A stretch of DNA of 64,000 nt, taken from positions 42,833 to 106,832 of the forward strand of contig NZ_JAJTBB010000079.1 of assembly GCF_021287135.1 (NCBI RefSeq). Reading direction: 5' to 3'. The position numbers were made by a program, and so were the translations under genes. The notes under the pieces were generated by a model. The model was not told the origin of the DNA. It saw only the letters and a program-made list of their open reading frames with translations, and ran no database searches. Positions 16,782 to 25,021 of this stretch are shown here, piece by piece; positions within the stretch are counted from its first letter, which is position 1; the number at the start of each line of letters is the position of its first letter. This DNA comes from Acidovorax sp. GTDB taxonomy: Bacteria; Pseudomonadota; Gammaproteobacteria; Burkholderiales; Burkholderiaceae_C.

Positions 16782-17318
16782 TCAACCCCGCAGCCAGGCC
16801 AGCATGTGCGGATAGGCCGGCGGCCCACCGGCCACCCCCTGCGCCGGCAGCAGGGTCAGCCCCGCAGCGGCCAGGCCGGAGGCTCCCAGGTACACCCCCA
16901 ACTCGAACGTGGTGCGCAGCCCGGCCGAGCGACCGTGGTAGCCGCCGTCATGGAACAGCACGGCGGACTCCAACCCCAGGTGTTGCAGCGCGGCCCAGGC
17001 CCACGCCGTGGCTTCGATCTCGCCGCCGTGCGGCACCGGCGGCAGTTCGGCAAGGTCATCGTCCATGTCCGAACGCAGGGCCGCGGGCACGACCGCCAGG
17101 TGGCCCGCCTCGTGCAGCAGGTCGCCGGGCCAGCGCAGGCGAGCACGGTCCACGCGCAGGCCGCCACGCTCGATGCGGATGCCGGGCAGGAAGCTGCCCT
17201 CAGGCACCTCGGCCTCGCAGACGGCAATGCCGATGTCGCGCAGGAAGCAGATGATGTGGTCGGTCACTGCGCCGTGGGGTGCTGCCGCGGCGACAGATGC
17301 GTTGTCGCGGTCCATCAT
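16782..17318 (-). CDS. Small protein with HEAGH zinc-type motif, unknown function
   Basis: A 178-residue protein with no signal peptide. It has an HExxH-type motif, LLHEAGHLAVV near residue 90, of the kind used by zinc metallopeptidases, but no third ligand can be assigned with confidence. The DDDLAELPPVPHGGEIEATAWAWA stretch is acidic. ATG 17318 overlaps the stop of the MFS-PlsC gene (ATGA), so it is translationally coupled to it. It could be a minimal metallopeptidase or a structural zinc protein; I do not recognise a named family. Confidence 0.72.
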   Translation of the reverse strand: MMDRDNASVAAAAPHGAVTDHIICFLRDIGIAVCEAEVPEGSFLPGIRIERGGLRVDRARLRWPGDLLHEAGHLAVVPAALRSDMDDDLAELPPVPHGGEIEATAWAWAALQHLGLESAVLFHDGGYHGRSAGLRTTFELGVYLGASGLAAAGLTLLPAQGVAGGPPAYPHMLAWLRG

Positions 17319-19252
17319 GCTTGCAGCAAGTCCGCGACCTGGCTGCGCAGCAGCGCCGGCTGCACCTGGGCGGGCGCCACCGGCCGGCCCACATTGAGGC
17401 CCACGCGGTTGAAGAAGCCGCGCCGGAAGGGCCGCACCATGGCGCCGCCCTGCTCGATGCGGCTGAAGTACGAGCCCCACAGGTTGGTCAGCGCCATGGG
17501 GATCACCGGCGCCTCGACGCCTTCGGCCTGGGCGCGCTCGATGATCTTCATGATGCCGCCCTTGAACTCCTGCAGCTGCCCGTCGCGGGTGATGCCGCCC
17601 TCGGGGAAGATGGCCAGCAGGTCGCCCTCGCGCAGCACCTGGGCCGCGCGGTCGAACGCCGCCTCGTAGGTGGCGGGGTCTTCCTTGTAAGGCGCGATCG
17701 GGATGGCCTTGGCCAGGCGGAACAACCAGCCCAGCACCGGCACGCGGAAGATGCGGTGGTCCATCACGAAGTAAATGGGCCGGGGGCTGGCGGCCATGAG
17801 CAGCACCGCGTCCACAAAACTCACGTGGTTGCACGCCAGAATGGCCGCGCCCGCCGTGGGCAGGTGCTCGTCGCCTTGTACCTTGAAGCGGTACACAAAG
17901 CGCGACGACACCCAGGCCACGAAGCGCAGCAGGTATTCGGGCACGAGCAGGAAGATGTAGGCCGCCACCACCGCGTTGGCGATGCCGGTGAACAAGAAGA
18001 TCTGCGGCACGGTAAAGCCCGCCCCCAGCAGCGCGCCGGCGATGAGCGAACTGGCGATCATGAACAGCGCATTGAGGATGTTGTTGGCCGCGATGATGCG
18101 CGCGCGGTGCGTGGGCTGGCTGCGCATCTGGATCAGCGCGTACATGGGCACGCTGTACAGGCCGGCAAATAGGCTGAGCAGGGCCAGGTCCAGCATCACG
18201 CGCCAGTGCGCGCCCTGGGCCAGAAAGGCCGCCAGGCCCATGACTTCCGACGGCGGCAGCGCGCGCGACGCGAAGTACAGGTCGATGGAGAACACGCTCA
18301 TGCCGATGGCGCCCAGCGGCACCAGGCCGATCTCCACGTGGCGGCGCGAGAGCACTTCGCACAGCAGCGAGCCGATGCCGATGCCGATGGAGAACACCAC
18401 CAGCAGCAGTGAGGCCACCTGCTCATTGCCATGCAGCACGTTCTTGGCCAGGCTGGGAAACTGGCTCAGGAACACGGCGCCGAAGAACCACATCCAGCTG
18501 ATGCCCAGCAGCGAGCGGAACACCACCACGTTGCCGTGCGCGAGCTTGAGGTTGCGCCAGGTCTCCGAGAACGGGTTCCAGTTGATGGTCAGGCCCGGGT
18601 CGGTGGCCGGCGCGGAGGGGATGAACTGCGCCACCGCGCGCCCCACCAGCGCCGCCGCCACACAGGCAATGGCCACCGTGGTGTGGCCGATGCCCGGCAG
18701 GGCCACCAGCAGGCCCCCTGCCACGTTGCCCAGCAGGATGGCCACGAAGGTGCCCATCTCGACCATGCCGTTGCCGCCCGTCAGCTCCCGCTCGTTCAGC
18801 ACCTGGGGCATGTAGGCGAACTTCACCGGCCCGAACAGCGTGGAATGCACGCCCATGAGGAAGGTGCACAGCAGCAGCACCGGCACGTTGCCCCGCACAA
18901 AGCCAAAGGCCGCCACCAGCATGATGGCGATCTCCAGGTTCTTCACGAAGCGGATCATCTTCGTTTTGTCGTACTTGTCGGTCAGCTGGCCCGAGGTGGC
19001 CGAGAACAGCAGGAACGGCAGGATGAACAGCGCGCCGATCACCAGGCCCGCCATGGCGGGCGGCATCCAGTCCACGCTGAGCTGGTAGGTCACCATCACC
19101 GTGAAGGCGAACTTGAACAGGTTGTCGTTGGCCGCGCCCGAGAACTGCGTCCAGAAGAACGGCGCGAAGCGGCGCTGGCGCAGCAGGGCGAACTGGTTGG
19201 GCTCGCCGTGCGCCGATGGCTCGGTGGTGGAGTGCCCGGGTTGGGGGGTCAT
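17315..19252 (-). CDS. MFS transporter fused to 1-acyl-glycerophosphate acyltransferase (LplT-PlsC-like)
   Basis: A 645-residue fusion. Residues 20-430 are a major facilitator of the lysophospholipid flippase type (FFWTQFSGAANDNLFKFAF, SGQLTDKYDKTKMIR). Residues 440-620 are a PlsC-type acyltransferase with the catalytic NHVSFVD (H-x4-D) and FPEGGI motifs. Together the two parts could flip lysophospholipid inward and re-acylate it, repairing membrane lipids. Known LplT-Aas systems use the same logic with an added acyl-ACP synthetase domain, which is missing here, so the acyl donor would be acyl-ACP or acyl-CoA. ATG 19252 was chosen because the upstream frame shows no conserved features. Confidence 0.9.
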   Translation of the reverse strand: MTPQPGHSTTEPSAHGEPNQFALLRQRRFAPFFWTQFSGAANDNLFKFAFTVMVTYQLSVDWMPPAMAGLVIGALFILPFLLFSATSGQLTDKYDKTKMIRFVKNLEIAIMLVAAFGFVRGNVPVLLLCTFLMGVHSTLFGPVKFAYMPQVLNERELTGGNGMVEMGTFVAILLGNVAGGLLVALPGIGHTTVAIACVAAALVGRAVAQFIPSAPATDPGLTINWNPFSETWRNLKLAHGNVVVFRSLLGISWMWFFGAVFLSQFPSLAKNVLHGNEQVASLLLVVFSIGIGIGSLLCEVLSRRHVEIGLVPLGAIGMSVFSIDLYFASRALPPSEVMGLAAFLAQGAHWRVMLDLALLSLFAGLYSVPMYALIQMRSQPTHRARIIAANNILNALFMIASSLIAGALLGAGFTVPQIFLFTGIANAVVAAYIFLLVPEYLLRFVAWVSSRFVYRFKVQGDEHLPTAGAAILACNHVSFVDAVLLMAASPRPIYFVMDHRIFRVPVLGWLFRLAKAIPIAPYKEDPATYEAAFDRAAQVLREGDLLAIFPEGGITRDGQLQEFKGGIMKIIERAQAEGVEAPVIPMALTNLWGSYFSRIEQGGAMVRPFRRGFFNRVGLNVGRPVAPAQVQPALLRSQVADLLQA

Positions 19253-19296
19253 GAAGTACTTCTCCTCACGTCTTGTTGTGTGGTGGGGGTGCTGCA

Positions 19297-20154
19297 TTAC
19301 GTGCGCCCCGCACGGTGCCCGCCATTCTGCATGCGGGCGGTCGCCCAGGGCCGGGCCGTATAGCGGCTGTGGTGCAGACGCGCCATGGCCCGCAGCAGGG
19401 GCCAGGCCGCACCGGCGGCTAGCAAGTGCTTGAGCGTGTGGCCGGACACCCAGTGGCCCGTGGCCTCGAACACCGCGTGGTCCGCCCCTTCCAGCACCTT
19501 CGCGGCCGCGTACCAGGCGATCACGGCGCCCAGCGGCAGGGCCAGTGCGCCATGGCGGTGCGGCTGCCACGCCAGCACCAGCACCACGGCCATGCCGCCC
19601 ATCTGCACCACGGCCCAGGGCAGCAGATTGCCGGTGTGAGCCCACACCGCCACAGCCGCCGGGCCACCCACCAGCACGCCCAGCGCCACCGCCACACCCG
19701 CCCGGGAGCTGATGCGCCCCACCACCGCCCACCCCAGCAAGCCGGCGAAAGCTACCGCCATGCCCAGGCGGTCCCACAGCAAGCCGGCGTCCGAAGGCCG
19801 CCAGTGGTACACCGTGGAGCCCAGCGCCGTGAGCAGCAGCCCACCAAAGAACAGGCCCACCGTGGCGCGCGTGGCCCGGCACAGGCGCAACGCACCCAGG
19901 CGCCGCAACCACACCAGGCCTGCGACGCCCGCCACGGCAAACGGCAGGTTACTGAGCACGTCCAGCGCGCAGGGCAAGCCCCACCACGTGCGCTGGTCGG
20001 CAAAATCATGCTGGTGCGGGCTGGGTGCCAGCGCAGGCCCCCACACGGCCAACGCGAGCAATACCGCCAAGGCGGCCAGCAAGCCCCATTCGGAGCACTG
20101 GAGGGCTGCGCCATGGCGCGCAGCGGGGGGCAGTGGACGGACAACAGTGTGCAT
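19297..20154 (-). CDS. Alkaline ceramidase-like (CREST superfamily) membrane hydrolase
   Basis: A 285-residue membrane protein with about seven hydrophobic helices. It shows the sparse CREST pattern of metal-dependent membrane hydrolases: DVLSNLPFAVAG, then GSTVYHWRPSDAGLLWDRLGM, and near the end GHTLKHLLAAGA, which supply the conserved Ser, Asp and His residues. Family members cleave amides of lipids (ceramidases) or act as lipid-sensing receptors. ATG 20154 is followed by a normal N-terminus. It sits beside the lipid-remodelling fusion gene on the same strand, 44 bp apart, so a joint role in lipid turnover is plausible. Confidence 0.75.
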   Translation of the reverse strand: MHTVVRPLPPAARHGAALQCSEWGLLAALAVLLALAVWGPALAPSPHQHDFADQRTWWGLPCALDVLSNLPFAVAGVAGLVWLRRLGALRLCRATRATVGLFFGGLLLTALGSTVYHWRPSDAGLLWDRLGMAVAFAGLLGWAVVGRISSRAGVAVALGVLVGGPAAVAVWAHTGNLLPWAVVQMGGMAVVLVLAWQPHRHGALALPLGAVIAWYAAAKVLEGADHAVFEATGHWVSGHTLKHLLAAGAAWPLLRAMARLHHSRYTARPWATARMQNGGHRAGRT

Positions 20155-20256
20155 GGCGGCCTCCGTGGGCAACAAGAAGAAGATGCCGCGCAGTGTGCAA
20201 ACGGCCCCCCCTGCAGCCCCTGAAAAGTCGCTCACAAGGCTACCCACGCCACCTAC

Positions 20257-20275
20257 GGTATCCATAATCGATACC
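20257..20275. promoter_or_regulatory. Operator-like inverted repeat directly at the XRE regulator start
   Basis: GGTATC and GATACC form a perfect inverted repeat with a 7-bp spacer, ending one base before ATG 20277. No ribosome-binding sequence fits between, so the message is probably leaderless or starts within the repeat. Such a placement suits autorepression by the adjacent HTH protein and possible control of the divergent ceramidase-like gene. Confidence 0.6.
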
Positions 20276-20276
20276 C

Positions 20277-21008
20277 ATGAGCACCACCGCCGATCTCGTT
20301 GCCGCCCTGAAAAAGGAACTGAAAACGGCCCAGATGACCTACGCCGACCTGGCGCAGGCGCTGGGCATGGCCGAATCCAGCGTCAAGCGCATGCTGGCCA
20401 AGGGCGACATGCCGCTGTCGCGCATCGACGCCATCTGTCGCGCGCTGGCACTGGACTTTGCCGACCTGGCCCGCCGCGTGGCCGACAGCCAGCCGCTGCT
20501 CAAGGAACTGAGCCACGAGCAGGAAAAGGCCGTGGTGGCCGACAAGAAGCTGCTGCTCATGGCCATCTGTGTGCTCAGCCAGTGGACGCTGGAGCAGGTG
20601 ACCGGCTACTACCGGCTGACCGAGGCGGAAGGCATCAAATACCTCGCGCAGCTCGACCGCATCGGCATCATCGAGCTGCGCCCGCTCAACCGCTACCGGC
20701 TCAAGCTGGCCAAGACCTTCCGCTGGCGCCCGCACGGACCGGTGATGAACTACTTCCGCGACCACGCGCTGCTGGACTACTTTGCCGGCGGCTTCGACGG
20801 CCCCGGCGAGGGCGTGCTGCTGGTGCACGGCAACATCAGCCGCGGCCTGGCGCCCGCCTTCATGGAGCGCATGCAGCGCGTAGCGCAGGACTTTGCCCAG
20901 CAGCACCTGGCCGACCAGAAACTGCCCGACCGCGAGCGCGAGGGCTACACCCTGCTGCTGGCCATGCGCAGCTGGGAGTTCGAGGCGTTTGCGCTGATGC
21001 GGCGCTGA
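20277..21008 (+). CDS. XRE-type helix-turn-helix transcriptional regulator
   Basis: A 243-residue cytoplasmic regulator. Residues 8-60 form a Cro/CI-like HTH (MTYADLAQALGMAESSVKRMLAKGD); the rest (about 90-243) resembles no ligand domain I can name but has a second winged-helix look (LEQVTGYYRLTEAEGIKYLAQLDRIGIIELRP). It is divergent from the ceramidase-like gene, with a 122-bp intergenic region between them. ATG 20277 follows an inverted repeat with almost no leader. It probably controls itself and perhaps the lipid genes opposite. Confidence 0.85.
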   Translation: MSTTADLVAALKKELKTAQMTYADLAQALGMAESSVKRMLAKGDMPLSRIDAICRALALDFADLARRVADSQPLLKELSHEQEKAVVADKKLLLMAICVLSQWTLEQVTGYYRLTEAEGIKYLAQLDRIGIIELRPLNRYRLKLAKTFRWRPHGPVMNYFRDHALLDYFAGGFDGPGEGVLLVHGNISRGLAPAFMERMQRVAQDFAQQHLADQKLPDREREGYTLLLAMRSWEFEAFALMRR

Positions 21009-21024
21009 GCGGCGGCATCGCGCC

Positions 21025-21082
21025 AATTGCTATCTTTTCAATAGCTGCTTGCACTTTACAGACAAGCTCTAGCGGCCAAAAA
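21025..21082 (+). repeat. Comamonadaceae-type GCTAT intergenic repeat, copy 1
   Basis: GCTAT (21029-21033) and ATAGC (21041-21045) form a small hairpin, followed by TGCTTGC and ending CTCTAGCGGCCAAAAA. The same plan recurs at 26186, 35152, 52623/52686 and 60670. The copy lies between the XRE and TetR genes, where it could form the 3' end of the XRE transcript. Confidence 0.7.
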
Positions 21083-21205
21083 CTCTTCCGCGTTCCACCT
21101 GCCATGCTGGCCCCCATTTCCAGTGGGCCTACACTGCCCGTTTGACGCCGCTAACAAAAATAACTATTCTTTAAATATCAAATTCGGCACATTTAAAGAT
21201 AGCAA

Positions 21206-22039
21206 ATGAAAACCACGCGCCAGCAGCAAGAGGCCACCCGCCGCCAGATCCTGGCCAGCGCGGTGGACCTGATGACCCGCCAGGGCTTTGACGGCACGAC
21301 GATGAAGGACATCGCGCGCGCGGCCGGCATTGGCGACGCCACGATCTACAAGTACTTTCCCACCAAGGACCGCATCGTGGTGGGCTACCTGGACGACGCG
21401 GTGCAGCAGGCGCTGGACGCCACGCTGCAGACGCCGGGCTTCGCCGGCTACCAACTGCAGGAAAAGCTGCAGCGCCTGACGGACGCGGTGCTGGAGCACC
21501 TGCTGGCCGACCGTGAATTCGTGGCGCAGGTGCGCACGCTGGCCCAGCGCTCGCCCCTGTCCATGCTGGCCGAGCCGCTGGCTGCGCGCCAGCGCCTGCG
21601 CGAGGTGGTGGCCGGCTTTCTGGAAGCCGCCGAGGCCAGCGGCGAGATCGAGCCCTGCGATTTCAAGGGCGTGGCGGGCAGCCTGTACACCGACTACCTC
21701 GCCGGCGTGGTCACCTACTGGCTGGGCGACACCTCCGACGAGTTTGCCGACACCACGCAGCTGGTGGACCTGTCGCTGGGTGTGCTGGTGCAGACGCTGC
21801 GCAGCGGCCTGGTCAACCGGGTGCTGCAGCTGGGCGGGTTTGTGCTGCGCAGCCAGATGGCCCGCCTGGCCCAGCACCGCAGCGGGCTGCTGGGGCTGCT
21901 GCAGCTGGCCCGGCAGACGGTGGGCAGCGCTCCGCCCCCCGAGCGTCCTGGCGCAGGCACGCCGCCAGCGCCGCCCCGCAAACCCCGCGCAGCACGGCCA
22001 GCCACCCCCACGGGCAAAAAACAGAAGGGCACCCCATGA
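21206..22039 (+). CDS. TetR family transcriptional regulator
   Basis: A 277-residue TetR regulator. Residues 10-58 form the HTH (RRQILASAVDLMTRQGFDGTTMKDIARAAGIGDATIYKYF). The effector domain is followed by an unusual proline/alanine/lysine-rich tail of about 45 residues (APPPERPGAGTPPAPPRKP). Its stop overlaps the DUF2867 gene (ATGA), so it is the first gene of a four-gene operon and likely controls it. The promoter is in AT-rich DNA at 21155-21205, just after the repeat. The basic tail is atypical and could bind nucleic acid or membrane. Confidence 0.9.
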   Translation: MKTTRQQQEATRRQILASAVDLMTRQGFDGTTMKDIARAAGIGDATIYKYFPTKDRIVVGYLDDAVQQALDATLQTPGFAGYQLQEKLQRLTDAVLEHLLADREFVAQVRTLAQRSPLSMLAEPLAARQRLREVVAGFLEAAEASGEIEPCDFKGVAGSLYTDYLAGVVTYWLGDTSDEFADTTQLVDLSLGVLVQTLRSGLVNRVLQLGGFVLRSQMARLAQHRSGLLGLLQLARQTVGSAPPPERPGAGTPPAPPRKPRAARPATPTGKKQKGTP

Positions 22040-22605
22040 CCACGACCGCGACTCCACAGCCTGCACCCGCCGTGCACGCCACGCAGGTGCCGCCCGGCAC
22101 CGCCATCCACGCCACGCTGCCCGGTGCGCACTTCTTCGATGCCTACGAGGTGGCCGACCGGCACCCGGAGCGCCCGGCCCTGCAAGCGTGGCTGGACGTG
22201 GCCGCGCGCACCCCAGCGTGGACGCGCGCGCTCATGGCCGTGCGCAACAAGGCCGTGCGGCTCGTGGGCCTGAAGGACCTGGGCCAGCTGCACGACGGCT
22301 ACCCGCCTGCCAGCGGCCGCGCGCTAAACGACGCACGCAGCTACCGGGTGGGCGACCGGGTGGGCATCTTCCGCATCCGGCACCTGAGCGACACGGAGGT
22401 GGTGATGGGCCAGGACGATCGGCACCTGGACGTGCAGGTCTCCATCTGCAAGCGCGCAGCAGCCCCGGGTGCCGCACCCACGGTGGTGCTCAGCACCGTG
22501 GTGCACATTCACAACCTGCTGGGCCATGCCTACATGGCGGTCATCACGCCCTTCCACCGCGTCATCGCCCGCGATACGGCGCGGCGCCTGGCACAGCATG
22601 GTTAG
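22036..22605 (+). CDS. DUF2867 domain-containing protein
   Basis: A 189-residue protein. The middle and C-terminal part (RVGDRVGIFRIRHLSDTEVVMGQDDRHLDVQVSIC and VVHIHNLLGHAYMAVITPFHRVIAR) matches the DUF2867 pattern of about 150 residues, also found as a tail in some NAD-binding proteins; the fold is START-like by family knowledge. It overlaps both neighbours, TetR by 4 bp and the ABC1 kinase by 8 bp, so the operon is tightly coupled. No function is known. Confidence 0.82.
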   Translation: MTTTATPQPAPAVHATQVPPGTAIHATLPGAHFFDAYEVADRHPERPALQAWLDVAARTPAWTRALMAVRNKAVRLVGLKDLGQLHDGYPPASGRALNDARSYRVGDRVGIFRIRHLSDTEVVMGQDDRHLDVQVSICKRAAAPGAAPTVVLSTVVHIHNLLGHAYMAVITPFHRVIARDTARRLAQHG

Positions 22606-23935
22606 CGACCGCGCCCCGCGCACCGGCAAACTGGCCCGCAGCGCCATCACCGGCCTGGCCGCCGCACGCATCGGCATGGCTGAGGTGGGGCACCGCACCC
22701 GCCGCCGCACGCCCGCAGCCCAGGCCGAGCACGAGGCCGCCGTGGGCCGCATCCTGTTTGGCGCGCTGGGGCAGTTGCGCGGCTCGGCGCTGAAGGTGTC
22801 GCAGCTGCTCAGCATGCACCCGCAGCTGCTGCCCGAGGGGGTGCGGCGCGAACTGGCGCGCGCCCACCACCAGGCCCCGCCGCTGAACCGCGCGCTGGTG
22901 GGCCGCGTGTTCCGCCAAGCTTTCGGCCAGGAGCCCGAGGCGCTGTTCGACCCGTTCGAGCCGACCGCGTTTGCCGCTGCCAGCCTGGGCCAGGTCCACC
23001 GTGCCGGGCTGGCCGGCCACGGCACAGTGGCCGTGAAGGTGCAGTACCCCGGCATCGCCGGCACCATCGCCAGCGACATGCAGCTGGTGCGCGGCGTGCT
23101 GCGCACCCTGTCCCACACCGACCTGCCCTTGCCCGAAGCGCCTGTGGTGCAGGCAGTGATGGACGAGATCGAGGCCACCTTGCTGCGCGAAGTGGACTAC
23201 CTGCAGGAGGCGGCGCAGCTGCAGTGGTTTGCGCAGCACGCGGCACAGCTTGGCGTGGTGATCGCACAGCCCGTGCTGTCGCACACCCGGGCGCAGGTGC
23301 TCACGCAGCAGTACCTGCCCGGCCTGCCGCTGCAGGCCTGGCTGGCCACGCAGCCCAGCCAGGCGCTGCGCGACCAAGCCGGGCAGCGCCTGTGGGACTG
23401 GTTCCTGCACTGCACCTTCGTACTCGGCAGAGTGCATGCCGACCCGCACCCCGGCAACTTCGTGTTCACCCCGGAGGGCGCGGTAGGGGTGCTGGACTTC
23501 GGCTGCACCCGCGAGTTGTCCGTGCCGTTCCGCCAGCACGTGGCCAGCGCCTGGTCGGCCCTGCTGCGGCCGGCCGGCGATGCACAGCGCGATGCGCAGG
23601 TGCTGCGGGCCTACCAGGCCCTGGGGCTGGCCCGTCCGGACCTCACGGCACAGACCTACGCGCGCGACATTGCCCCCGTGCTGGCCGAAATGCAGGCCTG
23701 GCAGGTGGAGCCGTTCACCCAGCCGGTGTTCGACTTCAGCACCAAGGCCCCCGTGCCCCTCACCCCGCCTGCGCACCAGCGCGTGCTGGGGGAGCATCTG
23801 GTGCAGGTGCCGCGGGAGATGCCCGTGTTCGAACGCATGTGGATGGGCCTCATGCACCTGCTCACCCTGCTGGGCGCGCGCGTGGACACGCACGACCCCC
23901 ACGTCCACGGCCCCGGGCCGCAGTCGCCGGCATGA
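22598..23935 (+). CDS. ABC1/AarF/UbiB family atypical kinase
   Basis: A 445-residue UbiB-like kinase. Seen: the alanine-rich nucleotide loop AAASLGQVHRA, the lysine in VAVKVQYPG, catalytic HADPHPGNF and the metal-binding LDFGCTRE. UbiB-family proteins are ATPases needed for ubiquinone synthesis or lipid trafficking. This version lacks the C-terminal transmembrane helices of UbiB, and sits in a TetR operon rather than with ubiquinone genes, so it is a paralogue with an unknown client. ATG 22598 overlaps the DUF2867 stop by 8 bp. Confidence 0.88.
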   Translation: MVSDRAPRTGKLARSAITGLAAARIGMAEVGHRTRRRTPAAQAEHEAAVGRILFGALGQLRGSALKVSQLLSMHPQLLPEGVRRELARAHHQAPPLNRALVGRVFRQAFGQEPEALFDPFEPTAFAAASLGQVHRAGLAGHGTVAVKVQYPGIAGTIASDMQLVRGVLRTLSHTDLPLPEAPVVQAVMDEIEATLLREVDYLQEAAQLQWFAQHAAQLGVVIAQPVLSHTRAQVLTQQYLPGLPLQAWLATQPSQALRDQAGQRLWDWFLHCTFVLGRVHADPHPGNFVFTPEGAVGVLDFGCTRELSVPFRQHVASAWSALLRPAGDAQRDAQVLRAYQALGLARPDLTAQTYARDIAPVLAEMQAWQVEPFTQPVFDFSTKAPVPLTPPAHQRVLGEHLVQVPREMPVFERMWMGLMHLLTLLGARVDTHDPHVHGPGPQSPA

Positions 23936-24312
23936 ACACCGCACTGGTCCTGGCGGCTGCAGGCCTCGCAGTGGTGGGGGCGGCCCACTCGGTGCTCGGC
24001 GAACTGCGGGTGTTTCGCCCGCTGCGCACGCGCGGCATGGTGTCCACTGGGGGACAGCCGGTACTGCGCGAACGGCAGGTGCGCATCCTGTGGGGCTGCT
24101 GGCACCTGGTCACCGTGCTGGGCTGGGCCCTGAGCGCGCTGCTGTGGCGCCTGGGCACCGTGCCGGCGGACCCCGACCTGGGCGCCTGGGTGGCCGACGT
24201 GGCGGGCGCCGCCACGCTCGCCAGCGGCCTGCTGGTGTTCTTTGCGACGGACGGCCGGCATCCTGCCTGGGTGGCGCTGCTCACGGTGGCCGCCCTCGTC
24301 TGGTGGCGCTGA
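23932..24312 (+). CDS. Small membrane protein, unknown function
   Basis: A 126-residue protein with four hydrophobic segments: ALVLAAAGLAVVGAAHSVLG, LWGCWHLVTVLGWALSALLW, ATLASGLLVFF and WVALLTVAALVWW. It has no signal peptide and no recognised domain. ATG 23932 overlaps the kinase stop (ATGA). As the last gene of the TetR operon it could anchor the soluble ABC1 kinase to the membrane, taking the place of the kinase's missing membrane helices. That is inference from order and topology only. Confidence 0.78.
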   Translation: MNTALVLAAAGLAVVGAAHSVLGELRVFRPLRTRGMVSTGGQPVLRERQVRILWGCWHLVTVLGWALSALLWRLGTVPADPDLGAWVADVAGAATLASGLLVFFATDGRHPAWVALLTVAALVWWR

Positions 24313-24526
24313 CCCGGTGGCGCCGGCGTGAAAAATTTCACGGAATCGCGGCCTCACGCCCGGTCGGGAAACACTACGTCACAAGTCTTCGCCAAACGCC
24401 TACACCGGCTTGACAACCCGCACGCACCATGAAGGCTCCGGTTCCGCAAGGAATCACTTGTCAGACGCCTCGGACACGTCTCCAGAACCCTTGTGAGAAC
24501 GTTGAAGAGGCGCCAAGGAGACCACC

Positions 24527-24991
24527 ATGCACCGCAATGCAATCGCCGCTGTTTCCGTCGCCCTGCTGTCCGCGCTGGGCACCGCCACCGTGGCGCAGGC
24601 CCAGACCAGCGCCGCCGTCGTGATCCAGTCGGGTCCGCCCCCGCAATACCGTCCCGCCGCACCCGTCGTCGTCCAGTACGGGCCGCCGCCCCCGCCCCGC
24701 CACGAAGTCGTTCCCCATCCGCGCCGCGGCATGGCGTGGGTGCCTGGCCACTGGGAATGGCGCGGCCACCGCTACGTGTGGCTGCAGGGCTACTGGGTGA
24801 AGGCCCGTCCGGGCTACTACTACCGCGAGCCCCGCTGGGTGGAGCACGGTGGGCGCTGGGAGATGCGACCCGGCGGGTGGGACCGGGATGGCAACGGCGT
24901 CCCGGATCGCTACCAGCGGCCGCACGACCGCGACCGCGACGGCGTCCCTAACCGCTACGACCGCAACCCCGACAACCCGTATCGCCGTTGA
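24527..24991 (+). CDS. Exported WXXGXW repeat protein with calcium-type Asp repeats
   Basis: A 154-residue secreted protein. The signal peptide (MHRNAIAAVSVALLSALGTATVAQAQ) is followed by a Pro-rich stretch, then two WxxGxW-type repeats (WVPGHWEWRGHRYVWLQGYW) of the kind seen in periplasmic BcpO-like proteins. At the C-terminus are two DRDGNGVPDRY / DRDRDGVPNRY repeats resembling thrombospondin type 3 calcium loops. GGAG lies before ATG 24527. The 214-bp region upstream (24313-24526) is non-coding and must carry its promoter. Confidence 0.8.
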   Translation: MHRNAIAAVSVALLSALGTATVAQAQTSAAVVIQSGPPPQYRPAAPVVVQYGPPPPPRHEVVPHPRRGMAWVPGHWEWRGHRYVWLQGYWVKARPGYYYREPRWVEHGGRWEMRPGGWDRDGNGVPDRYQRPHDRDRDGVPNRYDRNPDNPYRR

Positions 24992-25021
24992 GGCCTGCAC
25001 CGTAGCCGGCGCGTGGGCGCC

